This document shows positions 9,284 to 18,006 of a DNA stretch of 64,000 nucleotides, piece after piece. The DNA is taken from positions 682,001-746,000 of the forward strand of contig NZ_BMPM01000001.1 of NCBI RefSeq assembly GCF_014647595.1. Reading direction: 5' to 3'. The position numbers and the translations under genes are program-made. This DNA is from Paenarthrobacter histidinolovorans. Its GTDB lineage: Bacteria > Actinomycetota > Actinomycetes > Actinomycetales > Micrococcaceae. The stretch's first letter is position 1. The number at the start of each line of letters is the position of its first letter. The notes below the pieces were generated by a model. It was not told the DNA's origin, ran no database searches, and saw only the letters and a program-made list of their open reading frames with translations.

Positions 9284-10933
9284 CTACTTGGCCAGCGCTG
9301 ACTCGTATTCGCTGCGGATGGTGTCGCCACCATTCTTCTTCCAGTCAGCCACGGCACTCTTGAGCGCGTCCATGGTGCCGCGCCCGGCAATGACCGCAGT
9401 GGCAGCATCGGAGACGGGCTGGCCCAGCTTGGCACCCTTGCTGGCGTTGGTGGGGCTGAACAGCGTGCCGCAGGGATCTTCGACGCCCAGTGGAATGAGC
9501 TTGGAGTAGGCGTTGTGCATGACATCCACAATGTCCTTATTGCTCGGGTCGTAGACCACTTGCTGGGGTGCAGCCAGGTACTTCCACGGAACCGCATTGT
9601 CCAGCAGGGCACGCTCGGTCACCACCGGGTTTCCGTTGGCGTCCAAGGTGTAGTCGGCTCCTTCCGCACCGTAGTTGAGCAGCAGGTATTCCTCGCTGCC
9701 GAACGGTGCCGCCAGGAAGTTGGCCACGGCCAGGACTTCCTTGAGCTTGGCTTCGTCCGCCTTCTTCAGCATCACGGTGCCGAACGTGACGTTGTCCAGC
9801 CAGGTCTGGGCCTTGCCGCCGTCGTGGCCTACGGGAATGAAAGGCACGGCTTTGTTGGCCTTGTTCGCCGCGGGAATGCTGCGGCCGTAGCCTGTAGGTC
9901 CGATGTAGGCCGGTAGTCCGTCATAGATCATGGCCACCTTGCCGGAGATGAAGGAGTTCACCATCTGCGACTTCGTCCAGCCCTCGGAACCAGGCACGTA
10001 CAGACCGTCCTTGTAGAGCTTGGCTGCGAATTCGATCGCGGCCAGGTATTCGTCCGTTTCGAACGCCCGGGTGAGTTTGCCGCCGTCGTTCTTCCACACG
10101 TTTGGTGTGCGGAACATATGGTGCAGCATGGTGAGCCCAAACTTGGTGCTGCCCAACGCCCACTGGTTTTTCGAGGGATTGGTGAGCTCCTTGGCCACAC
10201 GGTAGAAGTCGTCCTTGTCCTTGATGTCCTCGGTGGACTTGATGCCGACACTCTCCAGCAGCGTCTGGTTCACGAAGCCGGATCCACCGGTCAGGTTGCG
10301 CGGGATGGGCAGCGAGTAGAGCTTGCCGGCCTGGACTGTCTGCTTCCAGAACACCTCAGGGATGGCGGCCAGGTTGGGGTAGTCCTTGATCTTGTCGCCA
10401 CCGAGCAACGGGGTCAGGTCCGCGCATTTGGCCTGCAGGAACTCCACGATGTTGGGCACTGCGGCGCCGTCGTTGAGCATGAGGTCGGGCAGTTCGCCGC
10501 CTGCGATGATCGTGTTGAACTTGGTGGCGTAGTCGTCCGAGGAGACCGAGGTGATCTCCACCTGCCCGCCCAAGCGGGCTTCGATGGCCTGCCACGCCGG
10601 GTTGTCCGCCCGCGCGTTCGGGGCCGTCCCGAAGAGGTTGGTGATAGCTGTGATCTTGCCACCCTTCAGCGGTGCTGCCTGCACACTGCGGAAAGGTGCG
10701 GGGTACTTGTAGAACGCTGACGGCACACCTTGGGCCGTACCGGGGATGTCGGCGGCGGCTGCCTGGAGGGGCATGTGCGTGGGCAACAAAGCTTCGCTGG
10801 CGTTCGACGCAACGCTGGTAGTGCGCTGTCCGCACCCGGCCAGGGCTCCGCCGCTGACGAGAGCGAGCGCACCGATGCCGGCTACCGAGAGGAAGTTCCG
10901 GCGGCTGGGGCCGGCAGAAGGTACTGCGTTCAT
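9284..10933 (-). CDS. sugar ABC transporter substrate-binding lipoprotein (LplA-like)
   Basis: A 549-residue extracellular solute-binding protein. The N-terminus has a twin-arginine motif (SRRNFLSVAG, Arg11-Arg12) followed by the lipobox LAGC with Cys34, so it is predicted to be Tat-exported and lipid-anchored. Its length is above that of ordinary maltose-type binding proteins and matches the LplA/YtcQ group that works with LplB/LplC permeases on uronate oligosaccharides or complex glycans. It is the third gene of the operon, just after the two permeases. No ATPase gene is nearby; such systems commonly share a MsmK-type ATPase encoded elsewhere. Confidence 0.9.
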   Translation of the reverse strand: MNAVPSAGPSRRNFLSVAGIGALALVSGGALAGCGQRTTSVASNASEALLPTHMPLQAAAADIPGTAQGVPSAFYKYPAPFRSVQAAPLKGGKITAITNLFGTAPNARADNPAWQAIEARLGGQVEITSVSSDDYATKFNTIIAGGELPDLMLNDGAAVPNIVEFLQAKCADLTPLLGGDKIKDYPNLAAIPEVFWKQTVQAGKLYSLPIPRNLTGGSGFVNQTLLESVGIKSTEDIKDKDDFYRVAKELTNPSKNQWALGSTKFGLTMLHHMFRTPNVWKNDGGKLTRAFETDEYLAAIEFAAKLYKDGLYVPGSEGWTKSQMVNSFISGKVAMIYDGLPAYIGPTGYGRSIPAANKANKAVPFIPVGHDGGKAQTWLDNVTFGTVMLKKADEAKLKEVLAVANFLAAPFGSEEYLLLNYGAEGADYTLDANGNPVVTERALLDNAVPWKYLAAPQQVVYDPSNKDIVDVMHNAYSKLIPLGVEDPCGTLFSPTNASKGAKLGQPVSDAATAVIAGRGTMDALKSAVADWKKNGGDTIRSEYESALAK

Positions 10934-10964
10934 GGGTCTTCCCTTTCAAGAATGGAGAGTTTGA

Positions 10965-11894
10965 CTAGCCTTTGATGGCGCCGGTGAGGACGCCCTTGGT
11001 GAAGTACCGCTGGAGGAACGGGAACACGATCACGATGGGGATCAGGGAAATCACGACGACGGCCATCTGGATCGCCTGCGACGGCACCGCGATTTCGGCT
11101 ACTGCGGAGTCGCCCATGGGCTGGCCGAGCAGCACGTACTGGCGCAGGATCATGGACAGCGGCCACTTGTCGTCGTTCAGGTAGAGCATTGCGTTGAAGA
11201 ATGCGTTCCAATAGCCCACCGCGTAGAAGAGCCCGACGACGGCCAGCACGCCCCGTGAGAGTGGCAGCACCATCTGGACCAGGATGCGGAAGTCTCCCGC
11301 GCCGTCGATCTTCGCGGCTTCGAACAGTTCCTGCGGCAGGTTCATGAAGAACGACCGGACCACCACCAGGTTGAAAGCGCTCATCAACGTGGGCAGGACC
11401 AGGGCCGCGTAGCTGTCCAGCAGTCCGAGTTCCTTGACCATGAGGAAACTGGGGATGATGCCGGGGCTGAAGAGCATGGTGAAGAGGGCTGTCATGAGGA
11501 AGAAACGCCCGCCCACCAGATCCCTCCGTGTGAGGCCGTACGCCATCGCGACCGTGACCACCACGGAGAGGGCTGTTCCCACTGTGGTGATGAGGAGTGA
11601 GCGGATCAACGCATCAGTCACGACGCCGCCGGCAAAGATTGTTTGGTAGGCAGCGAACGTGGGCTCTTTGGGAAACAGGACCAGGCCGTTGTTGTTGGCG
11701 ATCTCGCTTTGGCTGGAGAGACTCGTGGCCAGGACGGCAAGCAACGGGTACAGGGCCAGGAAGCAGATGATCACCAGGGCGATGGCTTTGGACACCTGGA
11801 CGGCGGGCTTGGGCTTCTCCATCCAGATGGGGCGGGTGTCCTTGGCCTTCAGCCGGCCCAGGCCGGACGCCAGCGTGCTACTTGGATTTGCCAT
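10965..11894 (-). CDS. carbohydrate ABC transporter permease, LplC/MalG-like
   Basis: About 309 residues with six predicted transmembrane helices and the EAA-loop segment ELFEAAKIDGAGDFRILVQMVLPLS that contacts the ATPase. The C-terminus VFPFLQRYFTKGVLTGAIKG is characteristic of the second permease of CUT1 importers. The ATG at 11894 (MANPSSTLASG) is preferred because AGGAAGG lies upstream, although the gap is long; a TTG eight codons earlier is possible. The start overlaps the preceding permease by 17 bases, so the pair is coupled. Confidence 0.91.
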   Translation of the reverse strand: MANPSSTLASGLGRLKAKDTRPIWMEKPKPAVQVSKAIALVIICFLALYPLLAVLATSLSSQSEIANNNGLVLFPKEPTFAAYQTIFAGGVVTDALIRSLLITTVGTALSVVVTVAMAYGLTRRDLVGGRFFLMTALFTMLFSPGIIPSFLMVKELGLLDSYAALVLPTLMSAFNLVVVRSFFMNLPQELFEAAKIDGAGDFRILVQMVLPLSRGVLAVVGLFYAVGYWNAFFNAMLYLNDDKWPLSMILRQYVLLGQPMGDSAVAEIAVPSQAIQMAVVVISLIPIVIVFPFLQRYFTKGVLTGAIKG

Positions 11895-12915
11895 TGGAAT
11901 AGACACCTTCCTGTCCAAAGAGATGGGCCAGTTTGTTGGCGCTGAGCACCAGGACCAGGCCGACGATGCCCTTCACCAGACCCACGGCTGCTGCAGGACC
12001 CCACTGGCCGTCCTGGATGCCGTGGAAATAGACGTATGTATCCAGCACTTCGCCGGCTCCGGGGCCCACGTTGTCGCGTTGGAGGACAATCTGTTCGAAG
12101 CCGACGGACAGGATGCTGCCAAGGTTCAGGATGAGGAGCAGGATGATCACCGGCATGATCCCCGGGAGGGTGATGTGCCACAGCCGGTGGCGTGCGTTGG
12201 CTCCATCCACGGCCGCGGCTTCGTATAGTTCCTGGTCCACGTTCATCAGGGCTGCCAGGAAGATGATGGTCCCCCATCCCGCGTCTTTCCAGATGGACTG
12301 GATGGTGACCAGGAAGGGGAAGAACCCGGGAGTGGTCATGGCGTCGAAGCGCGGAAGGCCAAGGCTCTCCAGCAGGTGCGGGACAGCGCCGGTGGCACCG
12401 AGGACTTCCGAGAAAACGGCCACGATGATCACCCAGCCGATGAAGTGCGGCAGGTAGACCACGCTCTGGACGAACTTCCTGATCCTGTTGGACACGATGC
12501 TGTTCAGCAGCAGGGCCAGGCAGATGGGAACCGGGAAGAACAGTGCCAGCTGGAGCCCCGTGATCACCAGGGTGTTGCGGAGGGCCTCCCAGAAGGCGCC
12601 GTCCTGGAACATGGCGGCGAAGTTCTCCAGGCCCACCCAGACGCTGTCCACGAAACCGAGGTACGGCTTGTAATCCAGGAACGCGATGATGTTGCCGGCA
12701 AGTGGGACGTAGTGGAACACCACGAAGTACAGGAAGCCGGGCGCGATCAACAGCAACATCACTTTGTCGCGTCGGATCCGGGCCATGAGGCTTTTCTTGC
12801 GGCCCTGCCCCGCGTCCGCCGGTGGGCGACCACGACGGCGGCCTTCCGCCACCGGCGCCGGGATGCCGACGTCGGTGCCCGCCTGGGGCGTAAGTGTCTG
12901 GCTGTTGCTGCTCAT
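11878..12915 (-). CDS. carbohydrate ABC transporter permease, LplB-like
   Basis: A 345-residue inner-membrane permease. A polar N-tail of about 55 residues is followed by the first helix VMLLLIAPGFLYFVVFHYVPL and an EAA-type loop ELYEAAAVDGANARHRLWHI. The helix order and the phrase HYVPLAGNIIAFLDYKP are typical of LplB, the partner of LplC. First gene of the operon, so its upstream region (12916-13140) carries the control sites for import of the glycan handled by the fucosidase and DUF2264 protein. Confidence 0.91.
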   Translation of the reverse strand: MSSNSQTLTPQAGTDVGIPAPVAEGRRRGRPPADAGQGRKKSLMARIRRDKVMLLLIAPGFLYFVVFHYVPLAGNIIAFLDYKPYLGFVDSVWVGLENFAAMFQDGAFWEALRNTLVITGLQLALFFPVPICLALLLNSIVSNRIRKFVQSVVYLPHFIGWVIIVAVFSEVLGATGAVPHLLESLGLPRFDAMTTPGFFPFLVTIQSIWKDAGWGTIIFLAALMNVDQELYEAAAVDGANARHRLWHITLPGIMPVIILLLILNLGSILSVGFEQIVLQRDNVGPGAGEVLDTYVYFHGIQDGQWGPAAAVGLVKGIVGLVLVLSANKLAHLFGQEGVYSNGKSK

Positions 12916-12988
12916 GTATTTCCTCTGTCTGCGCCGTAACCGGCGGATGTGGAGTGGCCCGGCGCCCGGAAGCGCTCAACGGCTAGAA

Positions 12989-13006
12989 ATAGTAAGCGTT
13001 TACTAT
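12989..13006. promoter_or_regulatory. LacI-family operator, site 1
   Basis: ATAGTAAGCGTTTACTAT is an 18-base imperfect palindrome (only the central pair breaks symmetry) with the CG centre of LacI/GalR operators. It lies 74 bp upstream of the LplB-like start and is nearly identical to site 2. The LacI gene at 14196 is the likely binder. Confidence 0.8.
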
Positions 13007-13120
13007 GGGGAACAAGCTACCCAGAAGAAATGTGTGATGTCAATAACACGCTCAGATCCTTATATTCATTGGAATCCGGGATTGACAGCCTTTCCATGAC
13101 GCACCTACGCTGACATCAAA

Positions 13121-13138
13121 ATAGCAAGCGCTTTCTAT
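13121..13138. promoter_or_regulatory. LacI-family operator, site 2
   Basis: ATAGCAAGCGCTTTCTAT has the same length, outer ATAG/CTAT arms and CG centre as site 1, 132 bp away centre to centre. It ends two bases before the proposed start of the 2-hydroxyacid dehydrogenase, where a bound repressor would block transcription or initiation of that operon. Confidence 0.78.
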
Positions 13139-13140
13139 TC

Positions 13141-14196
13141 ATGACCACCACGACCGGACGGAAACCTGCAGTGACCACCAACCTCCAGCACGCCGGCATC
13201 ATCAAGGCTGCGTTCGTGATGGGCCTCAGTAACCTGCCCACGCTGTTCAGCACCGAAGACCTTGCCCGGCTCCGCGGAATCGTCACCCTGCTGGATCCCG
13301 AACCCGTCTCCGACTTCACCGTCCCGGGCACCCTGGAGCGCCTCGGAGACGTCGAACTGCTCATCACCGGGTGGGGTGCCCCTCCCATTGATGCCTTCGT
13401 GCTGGACCACTTGCCCCGGTTGCGCTGCATCATCCACGCGGCAGGCACCGTGAAAACTTTCCTGTCCCCTGAGGTGTACGCACGGGGAATCCAGGTGTCG
13501 TCGTCGGCCGCGGCCAATGCTGTGCCGGTGGCCGAGTTCACCTTCGCCGCGATCGTCATGGGCCTCAAAAGGGCCCGGAGGTTCAGCGAACAACTGCGCA
13601 TCACAGGCGCCTCCCGCAACACCGCAGGGTTCCCTGCCATCGGAACCAACGGCGTCACTATCGGCTTGGTGGGCGCCTCCCGCGTCGGTCGCCAAGTGAT
13701 CGGACTGCTCAAGAACCTCGACGCACGGGTACTTGTCTACGACCCCTACCTCACCGCCGTCGAGGCCGCCGAACTGGGCGTTGAAGCCGTTGGCCTGGAC
13801 CAGCTCTGCGCCCTTTCCGACGTGGTGAGCATCCACGCACCGGACATCGCTGAAACGCGCGGCATTATCGGTGCGCAGCAACTTGCCCTCATGAAGGACG
13901 GGACACTGGTCATCAACACCGCCCGCGGCGCCCTGATCGATGCAGCAGCCCTGACCTCGGAGCTCGTTTCCGGACGGCTTGACGCGTATCTGGATGTCAC
14001 GGATCCAGAACCGCTTCCTGCCGGCTCGGTCCTGCACACCCTGCCCAATGTGGTGCTGACTCCCCATATCGCGGGGGCAATGGGCAACGAGATCCACCGT
14101 TTGGGCAGCCACGCAGTCATGGAAGTCCGGCGATTGAGCGAGGGCTTGCCCTTGGCTTATCCGGTATTGGCGGCGGATCTTGCGAGAATCGCCTAG
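13141..14196 (+). CDS. D-isomer-specific 2-hydroxyacid dehydrogenase
   Basis: A 351-residue NAD-dependent dehydrogenase of the phosphoglycerate/hydroxypyruvate reductase family. The dinucleotide motif GLVGASRVG is near 175-183, with catalytic Arg262 (NTARGALID), Glu290 (TDPEPLP) and His309 (TPHIAGA). It lacks the C-terminal ACT domain of serine-pathway SerA, so a catabolic role on a sugar acid or hydroxypyruvate is more likely. No clear ribosome site precedes the ATG at 13141, which abuts operator 2; a GTG at 13171 is an alternative. It forms an operon with the LacI gene, whose GTG overlaps its stop by one base. Confidence 0.85.
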   Translation: MTTTTGRKPAVTTNLQHAGIIKAAFVMGLSNLPTLFSTEDLARLRGIVTLLDPEPVSDFTVPGTLERLGDVELLITGWGAPPIDAFVLDHLPRLRCIIHAAGTVKTFLSPEVYARGIQVSSSAAANAVPVAEFTFAAIVMGLKRARRFSEQLRITGASRNTAGFPAIGTNGVTIGLVGASRVGRQVIGLLKNLDARVLVYDPYLTAVEAAELGVEAVGLDQLCALSDVVSIHAPDIAETRGIIGAQQLALMKDGTLVINTARGALIDAAALTSELVSGRLDAYLDVTDPEPLPAGSVLHTLPNVVLTPHIAGAMGNEIHRLGSHAVMEVRRLSEGLPLAYPVLAADLARIA

Positions 14197-15290
14197 TGAC
14201 TGACAAAAGCTCCCCCACAGATCCGATCCATGCCCGCGGCGGCAGCGGCGCCACCATTGCCGACGTCGCGCAGGCGGCCGGCGTGTCCGTGGCCACCGTT
14301 TCCAGGGCCCTGAGCGGCAATTACCCAGTGGCCAAAGCCACGCGTGAGCGGATTTTCCGCTCCGTGACGGACCTCGGCTACGTGGCCAACGCGCATGCCC
14401 GTGCCCTGGCCGGCGCCACCACCCGCACTGTCGGAATCATCATCAACGACGTCGCCGACCCCTTCTTCGCCTACATTGCACGGGGCGTGGAGCGGCAGGC
14501 GAGCGCCGAGGGCCGCCTGTGCCTGATCACCGCCACCCACGGCGACAAGGAACGTGAGCTCGCGCTGGTGGACCTGATGCGCGAGCAGCGGACTGACGCG
14601 GTGATCGTGGTGGGCGGAGCGTCGGATGATCCCAGGTATCGGAAGCAGATGGCCGACCGTGCCCGTGCACTCGCAGCGGCAGGATCCGCGTTGGTCCTCT
14701 GCGGCAGGCCGTCCCTGGGCCCTGGTGTTCCCACCAAGATGGTCACCTACGACAACGAAGGAGGCGCCTTCGCCATCACCGACTACCTGATCTCGCAGGG
14801 ACACCGGAGGATCCTCTACGTCGGTGGCCCCCGTGATTTTTCGACGACGGCGTCCCGGCTGGCCGGTTTCTACCGCGCCCTGGATGCCCGCGGTATTGAA
14901 CGCGATCCTGCACTGGTCCACGAAGGAGCCTTTGGCCGCGGCTTCGGCTACAGCCGGATGCGCGAACTGCTGGAGCAGGACCTTGGGTTCACAGCCGTCT
15001 TTGGCGCCAACGACCTCGTGGCCGCCGGAATCCTGGAGGCGCTCGAAGAACGCGGAATCAGGGTCCCGGAGGACATTTCGGTGGTTGGCTACGACGACGT
15101 TCCTGTGGCCAGCGAGCTGCGTCCGCGCCTGACAACTGTGCGGGTGCCGCTTGAGGAACTGGGACGCGAAGCCGTGCGGCTGGCGCTGGCCCAGTCACCG
15201 CACGACGCCGGTGCCTCCTCTGACAACACCCTCACCGTGGGCACGCACATAGTCATCCGCGACTCGGTGTCACCTCCCAAACAGTCGTGA
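14196..15290 (+). CDS. LacI family transcriptional regulator of the glycan island
   Basis: A 364-residue LacI/GalR repressor. The helix-turn-helix TIADVAQAAGVSVATVSRAL spans 20-39, followed by a hinge and a periplasmic-binding-protein-like sensor domain (YVGGPRDFSTTASRLAGF; VVGYDDVPVASELRP). The GTG start overlaps the stop of the dehydrogenase (TAGTG). Its position between the two catabolic arms and the paired operators at 12989 and 13121 make it the likely regulator of the ABC/fucosidase operon, of its own operon and perhaps of the lyase downstream. The inducer is unknown. Confidence 0.92.
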   Translation: MTDKSSPTDPIHARGGSGATIADVAQAAGVSVATVSRALSGNYPVAKATRERIFRSVTDLGYVANAHARALAGATTRTVGIIINDVADPFFAYIARGVERQASAEGRLCLITATHGDKERELALVDLMREQRTDAVIVVGGASDDPRYRKQMADRARALAAAGSALVLCGRPSLGPGVPTKMVTYDNEGGAFAITDYLISQGHRRILYVGGPRDFSTTASRLAGFYRALDARGIERDPALVHEGAFGRGFGYSRMRELLEQDLGFTAVFGANDLVAAGILEALEERGIRVPEDISVVGYDDVPVASELRPRLTTVRVPLEELGREAVRLALAQSPHDAGASSDNTLTVGTHIVIRDSVSPPKQS

Positions 15291-15303
15291 ACACTCCGTT
15301 CAC
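15287..15303. promoter_or_regulatory. inverted repeat at the lacI stop codon
   Basis: GTGAACACTCCGTTCAC: 6-base perfect arms and a 5-base spacer, overlapping the TGA of the LacI gene. There is no T-run, so a protein site is as likely as a weak hairpin. It lies about 98 bp upstream of the polysaccharide lyase. Confidence 0.4.
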
Positions 15304-15380
15304 TGCTGTTGAGGGGCCCGGGAACCGGACGTAAAGCTGCGGAAAGCATCACCGCAGCCGCATTCCCTTCACCCCCGAAA

Positions 15381-15406
15381 CAGTTTTGAACGGAGCAGTT
15401 TTGAAC
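15381..15406 (+). repeat. 11-bp direct repeat at the start of the polysaccharide lyase gene
   Basis: CAGTTTTGAAC occurs at 15381-15391 and again at 15396-15406, separated by GGAG. Each copy supplies an in-frame TTG. The spacer GGAG serves as ribosome site for the second TTG (15401), so this short duplication decides the start codon. Confidence 0.6.
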
Positions 15407-17842
15407 TTCACTGGACCCACCATGAGCCGCCGAAATCTCTTCCGCACCACGGGGGCTGCCGCCCTCGCCGGGGCCCTGCTGTCCCAGGCAGCGCCGTCCA
15501 TGGCCGCGGGCGACGCCGGCTTGCAGGAACTCGTGGATCGCCGACGCCTGGTCCTTACCGGGAGCCGGAGCGCCGCGGATGTCCCCGAACTCGCAGGGCA
15601 GCTCGAAGGGACGGGAAACACCGCCGGTACGTGGTGGACCACCATGGACAAAGCGCCGGTCCGGACGTCTTTGTGGCCCGATATCCCGCTGACGGGCATA
15701 GGACAGTCGGCTACGGCTACCAGCAACCTGGGCCTGCACTTCAACCGCCTCCACGACATGGCGTTGGGCTACGCAGTACCCGGCAATCCCTACGCCGGGA
15801 ACCCGGCACTGGCCGCTGACATCGTTGCCGGGTTGAAGCTCCTCAACGACACCGCGTACAAGCCCGGGATGCGCGCTGCCGGAAACTGGTGGTTCTGGGA
15901 AATCGGTATTCCCCGCAAGTCCGTGGATATCCTGACACTGCTTCATTCCGAGGTCCCCGAAAGCCTGCGGACGTCCCTGCTGGCAGCTGTCCGCTGGTTC
16001 ACGCCCAACCCGAATTGGCGCGGCCGTGCTACAACTTTCGCCGAGACGGGCGCCAATCGCGTGGACAAGGCCCTGGCCTGCTGCATGCGCGGCATCCTCG
16101 ACAAAAGTCCCGATGAAATCGTGTTGGGACGCGATGCCCTGAGCGACACCGTCCGCGGCGGCGTCAACAGTGTTTTCACCTACGTGACCAGCGGCGACGG
16201 CTTCTATACCGACGGGTCCTTCGTGCAGCACACCTACCTGCCCTATGCCGGGACCTACGGCGTGGTGGCGTTAGCCGGTATCGCTGAGATCATCGCAATG
16301 CTCGGTGGCAGCACGTGGGCCGTCAACGACCCGAAAAGAACCGTGCTCCTTGACGCAGTTGAACGGACCTATGCCCCGTTCGTATGGGACGGCCGGATCA
16401 TGGACACCGTCCGCGGCCGCGCCGTGTCGCGGCAACGGGAACCCGACTACGTCAGCGGCTTCGGCCTGATCTCTGCGGTGCTGCTGTTGGCGCCAGGCTG
16501 CGAAGAGCCGTATCGTTCCCGGTTCCTGGCCTTGGCCAAGGGCTGGCTGGAACGCTGTGCGGACCAGAAACTCGTGGGACACCCAACGCAGAGCCTGGCA
16601 AAGTCCCTGTTGTCCCTGGACGTCCTCTCCAATACCACCGTGGTCTCCGCGCCGGCACCGGTGTACAGCCGCATGTTCGCTGACCAGGACCGACTGGTCC
16701 ACCACCGGCAGCAATGGGGCTGCACCGTGAACCTGTCCTCCAAGCGGATCGGCAGGTACGAGTGGGGCAACAGTGAGAACAACCTCGGCTGGTACCAGGG
16801 CGACGGGATGACGTTCGTTTACACCCGCCAGGACCCCTCGCAATTCAGCTCAGATTTCTGGCCCACGGTGGATCCCTATGCCCTTCCCGGCACCACGGTC
16901 AACGACCAAGTACGAGCCAGCGGCGCGGGAGGCGCCGGGACCGGAATTCCCCGCGCTTTCCAGGCTTTTGCCGGTGGGCTCACCATGGACGGTCGATGGG
17001 GTGTCATCGGCATGGATCACCTCAACCACAACAAGACGTTGTCCGGCAGGAAGTCCTGGTTCTCCCTTGATGACGCGGTGGTCTGCCTGGGGGCGGGCAT
17101 TACCGGCACGGGTGGGGCTGCTGTCCAGACCACGGTGGAGAACAGGGCGTTCGCGTCAGGGACCGTGCCTGCGTTGCGGACCGATTCCCGGAACCGTCGC
17201 ATGGCTCCCGGGGATGCAGCGGTGCAGCTCAAGAGGTCCGTGCACATCGAGGGGCACGGCGGTTATGTGTTCCTCGAGGCGCCGGGAGTATCCGGGGAGC
17301 CTGAAGTGGCCGTGGTCCGCCGGACAGGGAGTTGGTTCGACGTGAACTCCGGGGCCGACACCGGCGGGTCAACCGATCCTGTTACCCGGGACTATGTGAC
17401 CATCACGCACCGCCATGGCACTGATCCGGTGGGCTCGGGCTATGCCTACATGGTGTTGCCCGCGGCAGGCCATTCCACCACGTTCTCCCAGTCGGCCAAC
17501 CCCGATGTCAAAGTCCTGGCCAATTCGTCGGAGGCCCAGATGGTGGAGGTGGACAAGGACCACCTTGTCCTGGCCAACTTCTTCGCAGCAGGCACCGCAG
17601 GGGGCTATACAGTCTCCGGCCCCTGCACCCTGGCAGCACACCAGGCCGGCAACCAGCTCACACTGTCCCTGTCCGACCCATCCCGGACCCAGGCCAGCCT
17701 CCGGATCACGCCGCCTGGTTCCCAGTGGCGCACCGTTGTACAGGCCGACGACGGCGTGGCCTTGGTCAGTGCCGGGCCCGTGGTCATCGAGGTCCAGCTG
17801 GACGGGCATGGCCACCAGAAGAACCTGACGCTGGGCACCTAG
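15401..17842 (+). CDS. secreted polysaccharide lyase family 8 (hyaluronate/chondroitin/xanthan lyase family)
   Basis: About 813 residues, the usual size for PL8. The N-terminus has a twin-arginine motif (SRRNLFRTTG) and a hydrophobic stretch ending PSMAAG, so it is predicted to be Tat-exported. The alpha/alpha toroid carries the aromatic patch NWWFWEIGIPRK and the catalytic set Asn219 (TGANRVDK), His277 and Tyr286 (the last two within SFVQHTYLPYAGTYG). The His-Tyr spacing of 9 is the PL8 spacing. It cleaves uronic-acid polymers by beta-elimination outside the cell. TTG at 15401 has GGAG five bases upstream; an ATG at 15422 would remove the leader but keep the Tat motif. Substrate within PL8 cannot be fixed by eye. 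Confidence 0.9.
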   Translation: MNFTGPTMSRRNLFRTTGAAALAGALLSQAAPSMAAGDAGLQELVDRRRLVLTGSRSAADVPELAGQLEGTGNTAGTWWTTMDKAPVRTSLWPDIPLTGIGQSATATSNLGLHFNRLHDMALGYAVPGNPYAGNPALAADIVAGLKLLNDTAYKPGMRAAGNWWFWEIGIPRKSVDILTLLHSEVPESLRTSLLAAVRWFTPNPNWRGRATTFAETGANRVDKALACCMRGILDKSPDEIVLGRDALSDTVRGGVNSVFTYVTSGDGFYTDGSFVQHTYLPYAGTYGVVALAGIAEIIAMLGGSTWAVNDPKRTVLLDAVERTYAPFVWDGRIMDTVRGRAVSRQREPDYVSGFGLISAVLLLAPGCEEPYRSRFLALAKGWLERCADQKLVGHPTQSLAKSLLSLDVLSNTTVVSAPAPVYSRMFADQDRLVHHRQQWGCTVNLSSKRIGRYEWGNSENNLGWYQGDGMTFVYTRQDPSQFSSDFWPTVDPYALPGTTVNDQVRASGAGGAGTGIPRAFQAFAGGLTMDGRWGVIGMDHLNHNKTLSGRKSWFSLDDAVVCLGAGITGTGGAAVQTTVENRAFASGTVPALRTDSRNRRMAPGDAAVQLKRSVHIEGHGGYVFLEAPGVSGEPEVAVVRRTGSWFDVNSGADTGGSTDPVTRDYVTITHRHGTDPVGSGYAYMVLPAAGHSTTFSQSANPDVKVLANSSEAQMVEVDKDHLVLANFFAAGTAGGYTVSGPCTLAAHQAGNQLTLSLSDPSRTQASLRITPPGSQWRTVVQADDGVALVSAGPVVIEVQLDGHGHQKNLTLGT

Positions 17843-17894
17843 GGCGTTCCGGCGTCGAGATCGCGGGAGCCCTGCGGAATCGCTGTGTAGCTAC

Positions 17895-17947
17895 GGCGAT
17901 CCCGGCGCGCTCCGGCGATCCCGGCGCGCTCCGGCGATCCCGGCGCG
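17895..17947. repeat. 19-bp tandem repeat, about 2.8 copies
   Basis: The unit GGCGATCCCGGCGCGCTCC is repeated at 17895, 17914 and (partial) 17933 in the gap after the lyase stop codon. It is GC-rich and has no open frame across it. Two other intergenic tandem duplications in this window have the same unit length but different sequence. Confidence 0.85.
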
Positions 17948-17955
17948 GAACGCAG

Positions 17956-17985
17956 AAGGAGGGCCGGGAAATCCCGGCCCTCCTT
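17956..17985. terminator. bidirectional rho-independent-type terminator
   Basis: A perfect 13-bp stem (AAGGAGGGCCGGG and its complement) with a 4-base loop, between the convergent lyase and gabT genes. The A/T ends of the stem give short T-runs on both strands. Confidence 0.8.
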
Positions 17986-18006
17986 GTGTGCGTCAAGCGG
18001 TGAAAG

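Noticed and set aside
5928..17842. Prophage or integrative element around the glycan island
   Set aside because: No integrase, transposase, attachment repeats or tRNA flank; the genes have normal composition and ordered operons.
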